Shown piece by piece: positions 17,355 to 26,939 of a DNA stretch of 64,000 nt (its first letter is position 1; each line of letters starts with the position of its first letter). The position numbers were made by a program, and so were the translations under genes. The notes beneath the pieces were generated by a model, which worked only from the letters and a program-made list of their open reading frames with translations, was not told the origin of the DNA and searched no databases. Source of the DNA: Mangrovimonas sp. ST2L15 (GTDB lineage: Bacteria > Bacteroidota > Bacteroidia > Flavobacteriales > Flavobacteriaceae). The stretch covers positions 1,630,501 to 1,694,500 of the forward strand of contig NZ_LBIQ01000030.1 in NCBI RefSeq assembly GCF_001280515.1. The letters are read 5' to 3'.

Positions 17355-19181
17355 TTAATCAAAGCTTTGCATGTCCACTAATTTCTTGTAAACACCATTT
17401 TTAAGCATCAATTCGGAGTGATTCCCTTGTTCTACGATTTGACCTTTTTGCATGACTACAATAGTATCAGCGTTTTGAATGGTTGAAAGCCTATGGGCTA
17501 TCACAATAGAAGTTCTATTGAGCATCATTTTCTCTAGAGCATCTTGCACCAATCTTTCACTTTCTGTGTCTAATGCAGAAGTAGCTTCGTCCAAAATCAT
17601 TATCGGAGGATTTTTAAGTACGGCGCGAGCAATACTTAATCGCTGTCTTTGACCACCAGATAATTTAGCTCCAGAATCCCCAATATTGGTGTCGAGTCCC
17701 AGAGGAAGATCTTTAACAAATTCCCAGGCATTGGCAATCTTTAAAGCTTCAATGACTTCTTCATCGGTAGCATCTTCCTTGCCTAAAAGGATATTGTTTT
17801 TTACAGAGTCGTTGAATAAAATCGAATCCTGTGTAACAAGCCCCATTAATCCTCTTAAAGAATGCTTAGTGATATCTTTAATGTTTTGGTTATCAATTGA
17901 AATATTACCTTCCTGAACATCATAAAATCTGGTTACTAAATTGGCGATGGTGCTTTTTCCACTTCCAGATTGACCAACCAAAGCAACACTTTTCCCTTTT
18001 TGTACGGTTAAATTAAAATTTTTGAGAACCGCTTCCTTCTCATATTTAAAAGTGATGTTGTTTAAGGATATATTGTCTGTGAATTCTTTCTTAATGGTAG
18101 CATTAGGGCTATCCTCCATTGGGTTTTTTGTTTCCAAAATTTCCAAAACCCTTTCGGCCGCGGCATTCCCTCTTTTCACTCCATAACTTGCCTTACTAAT
18201 GGCTTTAGCGGGTGTAAGTATGTTGTAGGCAAGACCCATAAAGGCAATAAATGTTGAGCCATCCAAAGTTTTGTTGAATACCATATTTCCCCCATACCAA
18301 AGTAGCGTAGCAATTGTAACGATACCTAAAAACTCACTAGTAGGTGAAGCTAAATTTTGTCTATGTGCTAACCTGTTGTTATATTTAAAATAGCGGTATG
18401 TGGAATCTGTGAATTTTTTAAAGAAATTACTTTCTCCATTGAATCCTTTAATCACTTTGAGGCCTCCTAAAGTTTCATCAATTATAGATAAAAATACACC
18501 TTGTTCTTTTTGAACCAAATTGGAGTGTTTTTTCAATTGCTTTCCTATGGCCGAAATAATAATTCCAGAAATAGGAATAAAAATAAATACAAATAGAGAA
18601 AGCTTTAGACTTAGCATCATCATGAATCCTATCGTAAAAACAATGGTCATGGGTTCTTTTATGATGAGCTCAAGAACAGCTAAAAGAGAATTTTGTACCT
18701 CTCCCACATCATTTGTGATTCTTGCCATGATATCTCCTTTTCTTCGATCTGAAAAGAAGGAAATGGGGAGAGCCATGGTTTTTTCATACATCTCATTTCG
18801 AATGTCTTTCAAAACACCGTTTCTAAGATATGTTACAAAATAAAGTCCGAGATAATTAAATAAATTTTTTAAAAGGAATAAGGAAATAACAAGAATTATA
18901 ACTATTAAAAGTGCTTTGGAATTATCTGAGCCAACCAAATCACTTATTTTATAGTTCATGTAATCCGTGAAATAATCTTTAATATTCCCTATGCCTGTAT
19001 ATACAGGCTTGACATGTTCCTGTTTAGTTACCTCGGGATTGAAAAGAATATCCAGCATGGGGATTAAGGCCACAAAGGACAATCCGCTGAATAAAGCGTA
19101 AAAAATATTACATATGATATTTAAAAATGCGTATTTTTTGTAAGGTATCGCAAACCGGAGTATTTTCTTAAGGTAATCCAT
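17355..19181 (-). CDS. MsbA-like ABC exporter (fused permease and ATPase)
   Basis: 608 aa. Six transmembrane helices lie in the first 330 residues (exporter type I fold), followed by a nucleotide-binding domain with Walker A GQSGSGKST, signature LSGGQRQR, Walker B IMILDEATSALD and the H-loop AHRLSTI. The half-transporter works as a homodimer in the inner membrane. The close resemblance to MsbA-type lipid/lipid A exporters suggests lipid flipping, but drug or peptide export is equally possible from sequence. It lies 4 nt downstream of the phosphohexomutase gene, so they are probably co-transcribed. Confidence 0.92.
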   Translation of the reverse strand: MDYLKKILRFAIPYKKYAFLNIICNIFYALFSGLSFVALIPMLDILFNPEVTKQEHVKPVYTGIGNIKDYFTDYMNYKISDLVGSDNSKALLIVIILVISLFLLKNLFNYLGLYFVTYLRNGVLKDIRNEMYEKTMALPISFFSDRRKGDIMARITNDVGEVQNSLLAVLELIIKEPMTIVFTIGFMMMLSLKLSLFVFIFIPISGIIISAIGKQLKKHSNLVQKEQGVFLSIIDETLGGLKVIKGFNGESNFFKKFTDSTYRYFKYNNRLAHRQNLASPTSEFLGIVTIATLLWYGGNMVFNKTLDGSTFIAFMGLAYNILTPAKAISKASYGVKRGNAAAERVLEILETKNPMEDSPNATIKKEFTDNISLNNITFKYEKEAVLKNFNLTVQKGKSVALVGQSGSGKSTIANLVTRFYDVQEGNISIDNQNIKDITKHSLRGLMGLVTQDSILFNDSVKNNILLGKEDATDEEVIEALKIANAWEFVKDLPLGLDTNIGDSGAKLSGGQRQRLSIARAVLKNPPIMILDEATSALDTESERLVQDALEKMMLNRTSIVIAHRLSTIQNADTIVVMQKGQIVEQGNHSELMLKNGVYKKLVDMQSFD

Positions 19182-19185
19182 TCAC

Positions 19186-20913
19186 TTAATTCAGGTTCAT
19201 ATCTTTTAGAATAGCGTCGATTTTCGCTTCCAATTTTTGTTCCGCTTTATCAAAATTTGACACATTGTCCAGTTTTCCGTTGACACTGATATAGAATTTG
19301 ATCTTTGGTTCTGTCCCACTTGGTCTTAATGCGATTTTACTTCCATCTTCAGTATAATAAATCAATACATTGGATTTTGGAATATCGATAGATGTTTCTT
19401 TTCCCGTGGCCATGTCTTTGGAAACCGATAGCTGGTAGTCCTCCACTTTAGTAACAGGGCTGTCATTAACTTCTTTAAGTGGGTTTTCTCGAGCATCTAT
19501 CATCATTTGTTTGATTTCTTGGGCGCCTTCAATTCCCTTTTTGGTCATGGAAATTAAGCGTTCTTTATAAAATCCGTGATCGACATAAAGGGAAAGTAAT
19601 TTTTCATAGAATGAACCACCCTCAGCCTTAGCTTGAGTAGCTATTTCACATGCAAGTAGCGTTGAGGTCACAGCGTCTTTATCTCTAACAAAATCACCAA
19701 CCATAAATCCGAAACTTTCTTCACCACCTCCTACAAAACTTTGGTTTGGGAAATCTTTTATCATTTTGGCAATCCATTTAAAGCCAGTCAATCCTACCTT
19801 TAGCTCAACACCATATGCATCTGCGAGTTCTTGCATCATGGGAGTTGAAACAATAGTAGAGCCTATGAATTCTTTGCCAGACAACTTGTCTTGTTCTTTC
19901 CATTGGTTTAATAAAAAGTCTGTCATGACAACCATGGTCTGGTTACCATTAAGCAAAACCAATTCATTATTTAAATTTCTCACGGCAACTCCTAAGCGGT
20001 CACTGTCTGGATCTGTACCAATAACTATGTCAGCATTGACTTTTTGGGCCAATTCCAAAGCCATTTTTAAGGCAGCAGGCTCCTCGGGGTTCGGCGATGC
20101 TACCGTTGGAAAGTCGCCATCAGGGACTTTCTGTTCCTCCACAATATGAACATTTTTATATCCGGCTTGTTTTAAGGTTTCAGGAATGGTTGTGATGGAT
20201 GTCCCATGCAAGGAAGTGAAAACAATGGTTAAATTGTCTTTAGCCTTTTCTGTTGTGAAATTGGCATTTTCAACAGATGCTTTGATAAAGGCATCGTCCA
20301 CATCTTTTCCTATATATTGTATTAAATCAGAATTAGATCCAAACCTAATTTCCGAATAATCCAAAGCGTTGATTTCTTCTATAATTTCACCATCTTGGGG
20401 AGGGACTAATTGTCCGCCATCTTGCCAATAAACCTTGTAACCATTATATTCTGGCGGGTTGTGGGAAGCTGTAAGCACGATACCACATTGACAGTCTAAA
20501 TACTTAACTGCAAATGATAGCTCGGGAGTTGGTCTTAAATCCTCAAATAAAAAAACCTTGATTCCATTAGCCGAAAACACGTCAGCTACTACCTTGGCTA
20601 ATGTTTTGCTATTATGTCTGCAATCATAAGCAATAGCTACTTTGATTCCTCCTTGAGGGAATGATTTATGTAGATAATTACTTAAACCTTGTGTGTTCTT
20701 ACCCAAGGTATATTTGTTGATTCTGTTAGTTCCTAATCCCATGACACCTCGCATGCCACCTGTACCAAATTCCAAATCTTTATAGAAACTTTCTTCCAGC
20801 TCCTTAGGATTTGAAGCCATTAAATCTTTGATTTCTTTTTGGGTTTCCTTGTCAAATGATGGGGTTAACCATGTGTTTATTCTGTCAAGTAATTCAGGTT
20901 CAAAGTGTGTCAT
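19186..20913 (-). CDS. Phosphoglucomutase/phosphomannomutase family enzyme
   Basis: 575 aa, a full-length alpha-D-phosphohexomutase. Four domains are marked by the active-site [12 protein letters not shown] (the phosphoserine), the metal-binding [11 protein letters not shown], the sugar-binding GGGEESFG and the phosphate-binding [12 protein letters not shown], in that order. The N-terminal region with [10 protein letters not shown] fits the PGM2-like subgroup. It interconverts hexose-1- and hexose-6-phosphates and feeds cell-envelope sugar synthesis. The glycosyltransferase upstream and exporter downstream, all on the minus strand, fit an envelope-biogenesis context. Confidence 0.93.
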   Translation of the reverse strand: MTHFEPELLDRINTWLTPSFDKETQKEIKDLMASNPKELEESFYKDLEFGTGGMRGVMGLGTNRINKYTLGKNTQGLSNYLHKSFPQGGIKVAIAYDCRHNSKTLAKVVADVFSANGIKVFLFEDLRPTPELSFAVKYLDCQCGIVLTASHNPPEYNGYKVYWQDGGQLVPPQDGEIIEEINALDYSEIRFGSNSDLIQYIGKDVDDAFIKASVENANFTTEKAKDNLTIVFTSLHGTSITTIPETLKQAGYKNVHIVEEQKVPDGDFPTVASPNPEEPAALKMALELAQKVNADIVIGTDPDSDRLGVAVRNLNNELVLLNGNQTMVVMTDFLLNQWKEQDKLSGKEFIGSTIVSTPMMQELADAYGVELKVGLTGFKWIAKMIKDFPNQSFVGGGEESFGFMVGDFVRDKDAVTSTLLACEIATQAKAEGGSFYEKLLSLYVDHGFYKERLISMTKKGIEGAQEIKQMMIDARENPLKEVNDSPVTKVEDYQLSVSKDMATGKETSIDIPKSNVLIYYTEDGSKIALRPSGTEPKIKFYISVNGKLDNVSNFDKAEQKLEAKIDAILKDMNLN

Positions 20914-20981
20914 GATTGATTCAATTTATTTTTGTAAAAATAAGAAATTACCTTGGCTTATGGAGTTATAGGATATAAAAC

Positions 20982-21932
20982 CTAAAGTACATTTAATTTT
21001 TCCTTAATGAGGTAGCGTTTTTTATCTGGTCGGTTTCTTAAAATGAGTTCTCCTAAAAACCCGGCAACAAAAAACTGAGTTCCAATGACCATTGTGGCCA
21101 GTGCCAAATAGAATTGAGGTCTTTGGGTGATGAGTCTTCCCTGCGGATGAAGAAATAATTTATCAATTCCTAGATACAATGAAAACCCAAATCCTATAGC
21201 AAACATCAACACCCCTAAGGCACCAAAAAGATGCATGGGACGTCTACCAAATCGAGATAAAAACCAAATAGTTATTAAATCTAAAAAACCATTTATAAAT
21301 CGATCCATACCAAATTTGGTCTGACCATATTTTCTAGCTTGATGCTGTACTATCTTTTCGCCGATGTTTGAAAAGCCGGCCGTCTTTGCTAAAACGGGAA
21401 TGTAGCGGTGCATTTCACCACTTACATCAATGTTTTTTACAACCGTTTTCTTGTAAGCTTTCAATCCGCAGTTAAAATCGTGTAATTTTACTCCTGAAGT
21501 TTTTCTGGCTGCCCAATTGAAAAGCTTGGAAGGAAGGTTTTTTGAAATGACGGAATCATATCTTTTTTTCTTCCATCCAGAAACCATATCATAATGTTGG
21601 TTTTGAACCATATCATACAACTCAGGTATTTCCTCAGGATTGTCTTGTAAATCAGCATCCATGGTAATGATGACATCGCCTTGTGCTAATTCAAAACCGG
21701 CATGTAAAGCTTGGGATTTTCCAAAATTTTTAAGGAATTGAATGCCTTTAACCTGTGGATTATTGTTAGAAAGCTGATTGATTATGTCCCACGATCTATC
21801 AGTACTGCCGTCATCAATAAAAAGGATTTCGTATGAAAAGCGATTGGATTGCATAACGCCTGCAATCCAATCATATAATTCATTCAAAGATTCTTCTTCA
21901 TTTAAAAGAGGTATGACTACCGATATGTTCAT
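20982..21932 (-). CDS. Family 2 glycosyltransferase with two C-terminal membrane helices
   Basis: 316 aa. The N-terminal GT-A domain starts at MNISVVIPLLNEEESL, with the nucleotide-sugar/metal motif DDGSTD and TMDADLQD, then a conserved QHQARKYGQTKFG segment. Two transmembrane helices (about 233-255 and 268-292) close the protein. The layout matches DPM1/GtrB-like transferases that move a sugar from a nucleotide donor to a polyprenyl phosphate carrier. The acceptor and sugar are not predictable. Confidence 0.88.
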   Translation of the reverse strand: MNISVVIPLLNEEESLNELYDWIAGVMQSNRFSYEILFIDDGSTDRSWDIINQLSNNNPQVKGIQFLKNFGKSQALHAGFELAQGDVIITMDADLQDNPEEIPELYDMVQNQHYDMVSGWKKKRYDSVISKNLPSKLFNWAARKTSGVKLHDFNCGLKAYKKTVVKNIDVSGEMHRYIPVLAKTAGFSNIGEKIVQHQARKYGQTKFGMDRFINGFLDLITIWFLSRFGRRPMHLFGALGVLMFAIGFGFSLYLGIDKLFLHPQGRLITQRPQFYLALATMVIGTQFFVAGFLGELILRNRPDKKRYLIKEKLNVL

Positions 21933-21973
21933 TAAATTTCCTTGATTTTGGAATCCGATTCAAAAATAGAAAA

Positions 21974-22504
21974 TTATTCTTCGTTAGGATTGTTTTTTTT
22001 GACTATTAAGGCCACTATAACCCCTATAACACCATAGAATAAAATTCTCCATACATAGGCTTGTAATTGTGCAACCAAGGAGAAATTGTCCTTTTTCTCA
22101 GCTTCTACCAAGGCTTCTTGAATGACATCTTGTGGAGCTCCAAATCGTTCCATGGTTTGTTTGGTGAGTAGTAATATTTGCTCATTTAAATATTTGGCCG
22201 CATCTGGATCAACAAAGGTGAAAATGACGATGCCCACAATTGAGGAAATGGCTGTTCCAATAGCTATGGTTATAAAATAGGAGCTAAAGGCTTCCTTAAA
22301 AGTTAGATAGCCACCAGACTTTCTTTTGACTTGAATAGCAGAGAAAGTACTATAGCCTACCGCTAATAAAAAGAGAAGAATACCTAGCCACCATTCTGTA
22401 AAAAGATCTAAATTTACAGCGTAAATTAATACGGTTATTACAGACAAAATAAGCCCTAAAACAAGGCCATTATTTATTGAAATAGATTTAAGTGATTTTT
22501 CCAT
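21974..22504 (-). CDS. DUF4199 membrane protein
   Basis: 176 aa with four predicted transmembrane helices (about 11-30, 38-55, 74-95 and 150-168) and a cytoplasmic/periplasmic helical segment rich in Glu/Gln between helices 3 and 4. The GYLTFKEAFSSYF segment after helix 2 is typical of DUF4199, a Bacteroidota family of unknown function. It lies 41 nt upstream of the glycosyltransferase and may be its operon leader; such pairs are frequent in flavobacteria. Confidence 0.75.
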   Translation of the reverse strand: MEKSLKSISINNGLVLGLILSVITVLIYAVNLDLFTEWWLGILLFLLAVGYSTFSAIQVKRKSGGYLTFKEAFSSYFITIAIGTAISSIVGIVIFTFVDPDAAKYLNEQILLLTKQTMERFGAPQDVIQEALVEAEKKDNFSLVAQLQAYVWRILFYGVIGVIVALIVKKNNPNEE

Positions 22505-22595
22505 TTTATTAGGGATTTAGTTGATTAACGCTAGTTAGTAAACAAAGATAACAAAACGTTACAGAAAAATTTAAAAATAAAATTTGTAAAAATTA

Positions 22596-22625
22596 TTGCA
22601 GATAATATAAAAATACTTAAATTTG
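22596..22625 (+). promoter_or_regulatory. Promoter of the L31 gene
   Basis: TTG (22596-22598), a 19-nt spacer and TAAATTTG (22618-22625) followed by C match the Bacteroidota housekeeping promoter. This gives a leader of about 30 nt before the ATG. Confidence 0.7.
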
Positions 22626-22663
22626 CACCTCGAATTTTTGAATAGAAACAAAAGCAGTTAGCG

Positions 22664-22915
22664 ATGAAAAAAGATATACATCCAGAAAATTATAGAGTAG
22701 TAGCTTTTAAAGACATGTCTAATGAGGACGTTTTCCTTACGAAATCTACGGCTAGAACAAATGAGACTATTGAAGTTGATGGTGTTGAATATCCTTTAGT
22801 TAAAATGGAGATTTCTAGAACATCTCATCCTTACTACACTGGTAAATCTAAATTGGTAGATACTGCAGGACGTATCGATAAATTTAAAAACAAATACGCT
22901 AAATTTAAGAAGTAA
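22664..22915 (+). CDS. rpmE2: 50S ribosomal protein L31 type B
   Basis: 83 aa. It starts [20 protein letters not shown] and ends KYAKFKK, with the HPYYTGK motif typical of L31. It has no CxxC zinc motif, so it is the zinc-independent type B form. It sits behind a strong promoter and ends with its own terminator, as a single-gene unit. No zinc-binding L31 copy is in this window. Confidence 0.95.
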   Translation: MKKDIHPENYRVVAFKDMSNEDVFLTKSTARTNETIEVDGVEYPLVKMEISRTSHPYYTGKSKLVDTAGRIDKFKNKYAKFKK

Positions 22916-22937
22916 TTTAGTCTTACAATATTATCTT

Positions 22938-22969
22938 AAAAGCCTTTCCATTTGTGAAAGGCTTTTTTT
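22938..22969 (+). terminator. Intrinsic terminator of the L31 gene
   Basis: The stem AAAAGCCTTTC / GAAAGGCTTTTTTT has a 7-nt loop, 22 nt after the stop. It overlaps a longer apparent start of the next gene, which argues for the later start at 22993. Confidence 0.88.
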
Positions 22970-22992
22970 ATTTTTACAGAAAGTACTTAGCC

Positions 22993-24168
22993 ATGAACTA
23001 CATCCTTTTTGACGGGCCGTCACGCAATAAATTATTACCTTTTACTTATACTAGGCCCGTGGCGGATATCCGCGTAGGGATAATGACCATTAGGGAAAAA
23101 TGGGAGTCTTATTTAGAATGTACTACTACCACGGTTACCGAGGACTACCTTTCAGAAAAATTCCCAATGGTAGAAATGGAAAATAACGTTATGATTAATG
23201 CGTCATTTCTTCCAACTCAGGAATTGGTTGAAATGATCAAGAATCTAGAAGAAAACCAAGCGATTTTTAATGATGAAGATGTGATTGCTTTTTTCGCCAA
23301 AGAATCACAAGAAGAAATTGATTTTGATACATACGAAGCTTTTGAATATCAGGAGAATGTTGTAAAGATTGAAAATACTTGGGATATCTTTTCAAAAAAT
23401 GGTTTAGCCATAGTAAATGATTTTGAAATTTTGACTAAGAATAGAAGGTCGCAACCTATTCCTTCTACGGTAAATACTATTGCAGCAGAGAATATTTTTA
23501 TAGAAGAGGGAGCCAAATTAGAATTTGTGACTTTAAATGCCTCATCAGGGCCTATTTATATAGGAAGAGATTCAGAAATCATGGAAGGCAGCATTATAAG
23601 AGGTCCTTTCGCATTATGTACTGGATCTACTGTTAAATTGGGCGCTAAGATTTATGGGCCAACCACTGTTGGGCCTTTCAGTAAAGTAGGCGGAGAGGTG
23701 AATAATTCTGTTTTATTTGGATATTCAAATAAGGGGCATGATGGGTTTTTGGGTAATTCAGTACTAGGGGAATGGTGTAATTTGGGTGCGGACACCAACA
23801 ATTCCAATCTTAAAAACAATTATGCTGAAGTTAGGTTATGGGATTATGAAACTGAAAGATTTGCCAAAACAGGACTTCAATTTTGTGGTTTAATGATGGG
23901 GGATCATAGCAAATGTGGTATTAATACCATGTTTAATACCGGAACCGTTGTGGGTGTGAGCTCCAATATATTCGGAAGTGGTTTTCCAAGGAATTTTGTT
24001 CCTAGTTTTTCATGGGGAGGGAGTAATGGATTTACTTCCTATATGACATCAAAAGCCTTTGAAGTGGCCAAAGTGGTTATGGCAAGAAGGGATGTTGAGT
24101 TTACTGATCAAGATGCCGATATTCTTACTCATGTTTTTGAAGAATCTAAAAAGTATCGCAGGGATTAA
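22993..24168 (+). CDS. GlmU-family sugar nucleotidyltransferase/acyltransferase-like protein
   Basis: 391 aa from ATG at 22993 (MNYILFDGPSRNKLLPF). The N-terminal half looks like a divergent nucleotidyltransferase (PFTYTRPVADIRVGIMTIREKW). The second half is a left-handed beta-helix with hexapeptide-type repeats (IYIGRDSEIMEGSIIRGPF, VKLGAKIYGPTTVGPFSKVGG) and the acyltransferase-type HSKCGINTMFNTGTVVG. This fits the alternative bacterial GlmU group (TIGR03991-type) proposed to make UDP-GlcNAc from GlcN-1-P in Bacteroidota. The family name is supported by domain order; the enzymatic activity is inferred. Confidence 0.8.
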   Translation: MNYILFDGPSRNKLLPFTYTRPVADIRVGIMTIREKWESYLECTTTTVTEDYLSEKFPMVEMENNVMINASFLPTQELVEMIKNLEENQAIFNDEDVIAFFAKESQEEIDFDTYEAFEYQENVVKIENTWDIFSKNGLAIVNDFEILTKNRRSQPIPSTVNTIAAENIFIEEGAKLEFVTLNASSGPIYIGRDSEIMEGSIIRGPFALCTGSTVKLGAKIYGPTTVGPFSKVGGEVNNSVLFGYSNKGHDGFLGNSVLGEWCNLGADTNNSNLKNNYAEVRLWDYETERFAKTGLQFCGLMMGDHSKCGINTMFNTGTVVGVSSNIFGSGFPRNFVPSFSWGGSNGFTSYMTSKAFEVAKVVMARRDVEFTDQDADILTHVFEESKKYRRD

Positions 24169-24331
24169 GTGTTAACATAAATGTTAAAATTCTTATTTTG
24201 AACGATGAAAGTTTCTATTTTGTAGATGAATTACAATAAATAGAAATCCCTAAAAGCTATTTTTAAAAAATTCCAGAAGTTTAATCAATCCATTTACTTA
24301 ACATGGTATGCTTTTTGAAACCTCTTAACCT

Positions 24332-25237
24332 ATGAAAAACTACATTTCTTTTTTAACACTGTTTCTATTTGTATTTTCTTATGCACAAAAGGAAACTTAT
24401 CATATTAAAAACATTAAACTCAATGATGAAAAAAGCCATTATGGAGTAAGTTATTTTAAAGATGGCAAAGTCTTTTTTACTTCCTTTCTTTTAGATGACA
24501 AAAACAAAATACGGCTAACCAAGGAGAAGATACCGGTGTTTTCACTTTTTTCTGGAGATATGGATGCAGAAGGAGAGATATCCAACGTAGAACCTTTTAA
24601 GTCTTCTGAAATCTATGAGTTTAATTGCTCAAGCGCTTCTTTTAGTCCTGATAAAAAATATATTTATATCACTACCAATTATGTCAATAAGGGGGATGAT
24701 TATAAAAAAAATAATAAAATTAGAAATTTGCGTTTAGAGCGTGGAGAGTATGTGCCTGGTCGCGGTTGGGTTAATTTTAAAACCTTGCCTTTTTGTGATG
24801 ACGGATATTCCTATGGTCATCCGGCTGTAAGTCCCGATGGGGCTTATTTGTACTTCACTGCAAATATACCTGAGGCACGTGGTCCTACAGATGTGTTCCG
24901 TGTGAGAATCCTAGGCGGAAATGAATATTCTGAAATAGAAAATATTGGCAGGGAGATAAACTCCAATAGAAAGGATATGTTTCCCTTTGTTAGCAAAGAC
25001 AACATTTTATACTTTTCCTCAGATAGAGCTGGAGGATACAAAGGTTTAGATGTATATTATTGCCAAATTTTAGAGGATGGCACTTTTTCAAAGCCCAAAT
25101 TAATGCCTAAGCCCATTAACAGTGCGGAAGATGATTTTGGGTTTATGCTTTTGGATGATGAAAAATCTGGTTATTTCTCATCTACTAGGTATGGTGGACA
25201 GGGAGAAGATGACATCTACTATTTTACTAAGGATTAA
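24332..25237 (+). CDS. Secreted WD40-like (PD40) beta-propeller protein
   Basis: 301 aa with a signal peptide (LFLFVFSYAQ). The rest shows TolB-like propeller repeats with the SFSPDKKYIYITT, AVSPDGAYLYFTA and SKDNILYFSSDRAGG motifs. In Bacteroidota these domains often accompany OmpA-type peptidoglycan-binding domains or stand alone as periplasmic/outer-membrane proteins. No OmpA domain is present here. Its last 11 bp overlap the end of the convergent binding-protein gene, and no terminator is visible between them. Confidence 0.75.
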   Translation: MKNYISFLTLFLFVFSYAQKETYHIKNIKLNDEKSHYGVSYFKDGKVFFTSFLLDDKNKIRLTKEKIPVFSLFSGDMDAEGEISNVEPFKSSEIYEFNCSSASFSPDKKYIYITTNYVNKGDDYKKNNKIRNLRLERGEYVPGRGWVNFKTLPFCDDGYSYGHPAVSPDGAYLYFTANIPEARGPTDVFRVRILGGNEYSEIENIGREINSNRKDMFPFVSKDNILYFSSDRAGGYKGLDVYYCQILEDGTFSKPKLMPKPINSAEDDFGFMLLDDEKSGYFSSTRYGGQGEDDIYYFTKD

Positions 25238-26864
25238 CATCTTTTTTAACGGACTTTAAGGTTAATAGATTAATGGGGTTTATTCCTAAGCCATGAATTC
25301 CCTTTCTTGAAAAGCGAACTACTTCGTCATAGAAGAGGACAACAACAGGAATATGTTCCATAACGATTTGATCCATTTCAGAATATAATTGTTGTCTTTT
25401 CAAAGGGTCGGACTCTAAATATGCTGCTTCAAATAGGTTATCAAATTCCGTATTTGTATAATGTGCATAGTTGGGACCATTCGGGGCAAAGTTAGGGCTG
25501 TAAAATAGAGATAGATAATTTTCAGCATCAGGATAATCGGCGACCCAACTTGCTCTAAAAAAGTCCAATTTACCATTGGCTTTTGAATCCTTGAGGGTAG
25601 AAGGAGGAACTACATCAATAACTATATTCAATCCTGCCTTTTGCACCTCTCTTTGGATATACTCACAGAAACTTAAGTAATTACTTGTCGTGGTTAAGGT
25701 AATAGACGGATTTGAAATTCCAGAATGTAATTTAAATTGATCAATAAAGTCTTTAGCCTTTTTGGGATTGTATTCAAAACCAATTTGGTTATTGTAACCG
25801 GGTAGACCTCTGGGGATAAAACCTCCATCTGCTGGAATTCCTATGCCATTTCTAAGATAAGTGATCATTTTTTCTCTGTCAAACCCATAATTAATAGCTT
25901 TTCGCAACAATTCTGATTGAATTTCAGGAATGTCTGAATCCATGTAGAAAGCGAGATATTCTGTATTTAAATAGGGGCCTTTAATCATGTTTACCCTGTC
26001 TTGATATGACCTTCTTAGCTTTCCTTCAGTCGTTAAAATCTCATCCTTGTAAGATGCGTCTAAACCAGAAATATAGTCTAGGTTACCTTGTGCAAATTGC
26101 AAAAATTCACTTTGTTTATCGGGTAAGAAGGTGATTGCAACGGCTTCTAAATATGGAAGAGACCTGCCTCTTGAATCTTTTTCAAAGTAATGAGGGTTTT
26201 TCCTAAATACTAATTTTATATTCTCTTCCCATCTCTTAAATTTAAATGGACCTGTTCCGATTGGATGAGATCTAAATTCAGAACCATAATGTTCTACGAT
26301 TTCTCTGGGGACGACACTACAATATTTCATGGTTAACAAGCCAAGAAATGCAGGAAACGGTTGGTTCAGTTTAATGTGTAAGGTAGAATCATTTAAAGCT
26401 TCAAAATAATCTACCTTATTCAAGACCCAACTGCCTGGAGAGGCTAGTTTCTTGTCTAAAAGCCTATTGAAACTATAAACAAAATCTTGAGCCTGTACTT
26501 GCCTTGTAGAATCTGTACCAAACAAATCGCTTTTGTGGAAATAAACGTCTTTTCTTAAATGAAATTGGTAACTTTTTCCACTATCGGTAACGGTCCAATT
26601 TTTGGCTATACAGGGTAGCACTTGTAAACTGTCATTCATTTGTACCAGACCATTAAAGAGTTGGTTCGTGGCCCATATATCAGCCAAATCTTTCGAGAAT
26701 GCAGGATCTAGGGAGCTGATATTTTTATGTTCATTATATCTAAAAACATCAGAATCCTGGTATGTGTTTTTTTTGCTTTCACAGGAAAGAATGAATAACC
26801 AAACGCAACCGACTGATAGATAGAAAACTAAGTTTGTTAAGTTTATTGAAAGGGGTTTTACCAT
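25227..26864 (-). CDS. Oligopeptide/dipeptide-type ABC substrate-binding lipoprotein
   Basis: 545 aa. A lipobox (WLFILSCES, Cys at about 28) marks a lipoprotein. The family 5 solute-binding fold is recognised by EHKNISSLDPAFS, SGKSYQFHLRKDVYFHKSD, IGTGPFKFKRWEENIKLVFRKN split across strands, and the C-terminal PVVVLFYDEVVRFSRKGI. It should bind peptides or similar ligands for an ABC importer, but no permease or ATPase gene lies next to it, so it is an orphan here. It is divergent from mtaB with a 75 bp shared promoter region. Confidence 0.88.
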   Translation of the reverse strand: MVKPLSINLTNLVFYLSVGCVWLFILSCESKKNTYQDSDVFRYNEHKNISSLDPAFSKDLADIWATNQLFNGLVQMNDSLQVLPCIAKNWTVTDSGKSYQFHLRKDVYFHKSDLFGTDSTRQVQAQDFVYSFNRLLDKKLASPGSWVLNKVDYFEALNDSTLHIKLNQPFPAFLGLLTMKYCSVVPREIVEHYGSEFRSHPIGTGPFKFKRWEENIKLVFRKNPHYFEKDSRGRSLPYLEAVAITFLPDKQSEFLQFAQGNLDYISGLDASYKDEILTTEGKLRRSYQDRVNMIKGPYLNTEYLAFYMDSDIPEIQSELLRKAINYGFDREKMITYLRNGIGIPADGGFIPRGLPGYNNQIGFEYNPKKAKDFIDQFKLHSGISNPSITLTTTSNYLSFCEYIQREVQKAGLNIVIDVVPPSTLKDSKANGKLDFFRASWVADYPDAENYLSLFYSPNFAPNGPNYAHYTNTEFDNLFEAAYLESDPLKRQQLYSEMDQIVMEHIPVVVLFYDEVVRFSRKGIHGLGINPINLLTLKSVKKDVNP

Positions 26865-26879
26865 TCTTTATTTTAGTTG

Positions 26880-26887
26880 TAAATTTG
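26880..26887 (+). promoter_or_regulatory. Probable -7 element for mtaB
   Basis: TAAATTTG followed by C is a perfect -7 element about 52 nt before the mtaB ATG. The -33 position is only T-rich. Confidence 0.4.
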
Positions 26888-26902
26888 CAGCCATCAAAAA
26901 TG

Positions 26903-26933
26903 TAAAGATAAATTTTATTGACCCCATAACAAA
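26903..26933 (-). promoter_or_regulatory. Promoter of the substrate-binding lipoprotein gene
   Basis: On the minus strand, TTTG (26930-26933), a 19-nt spacer and TATCTTTA (26903-26910) approximate the Bacteroidota consensus with one mismatch in the last -7 base. Confidence 0.5.
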
Positions 26934-26939
26934 AGGGAA

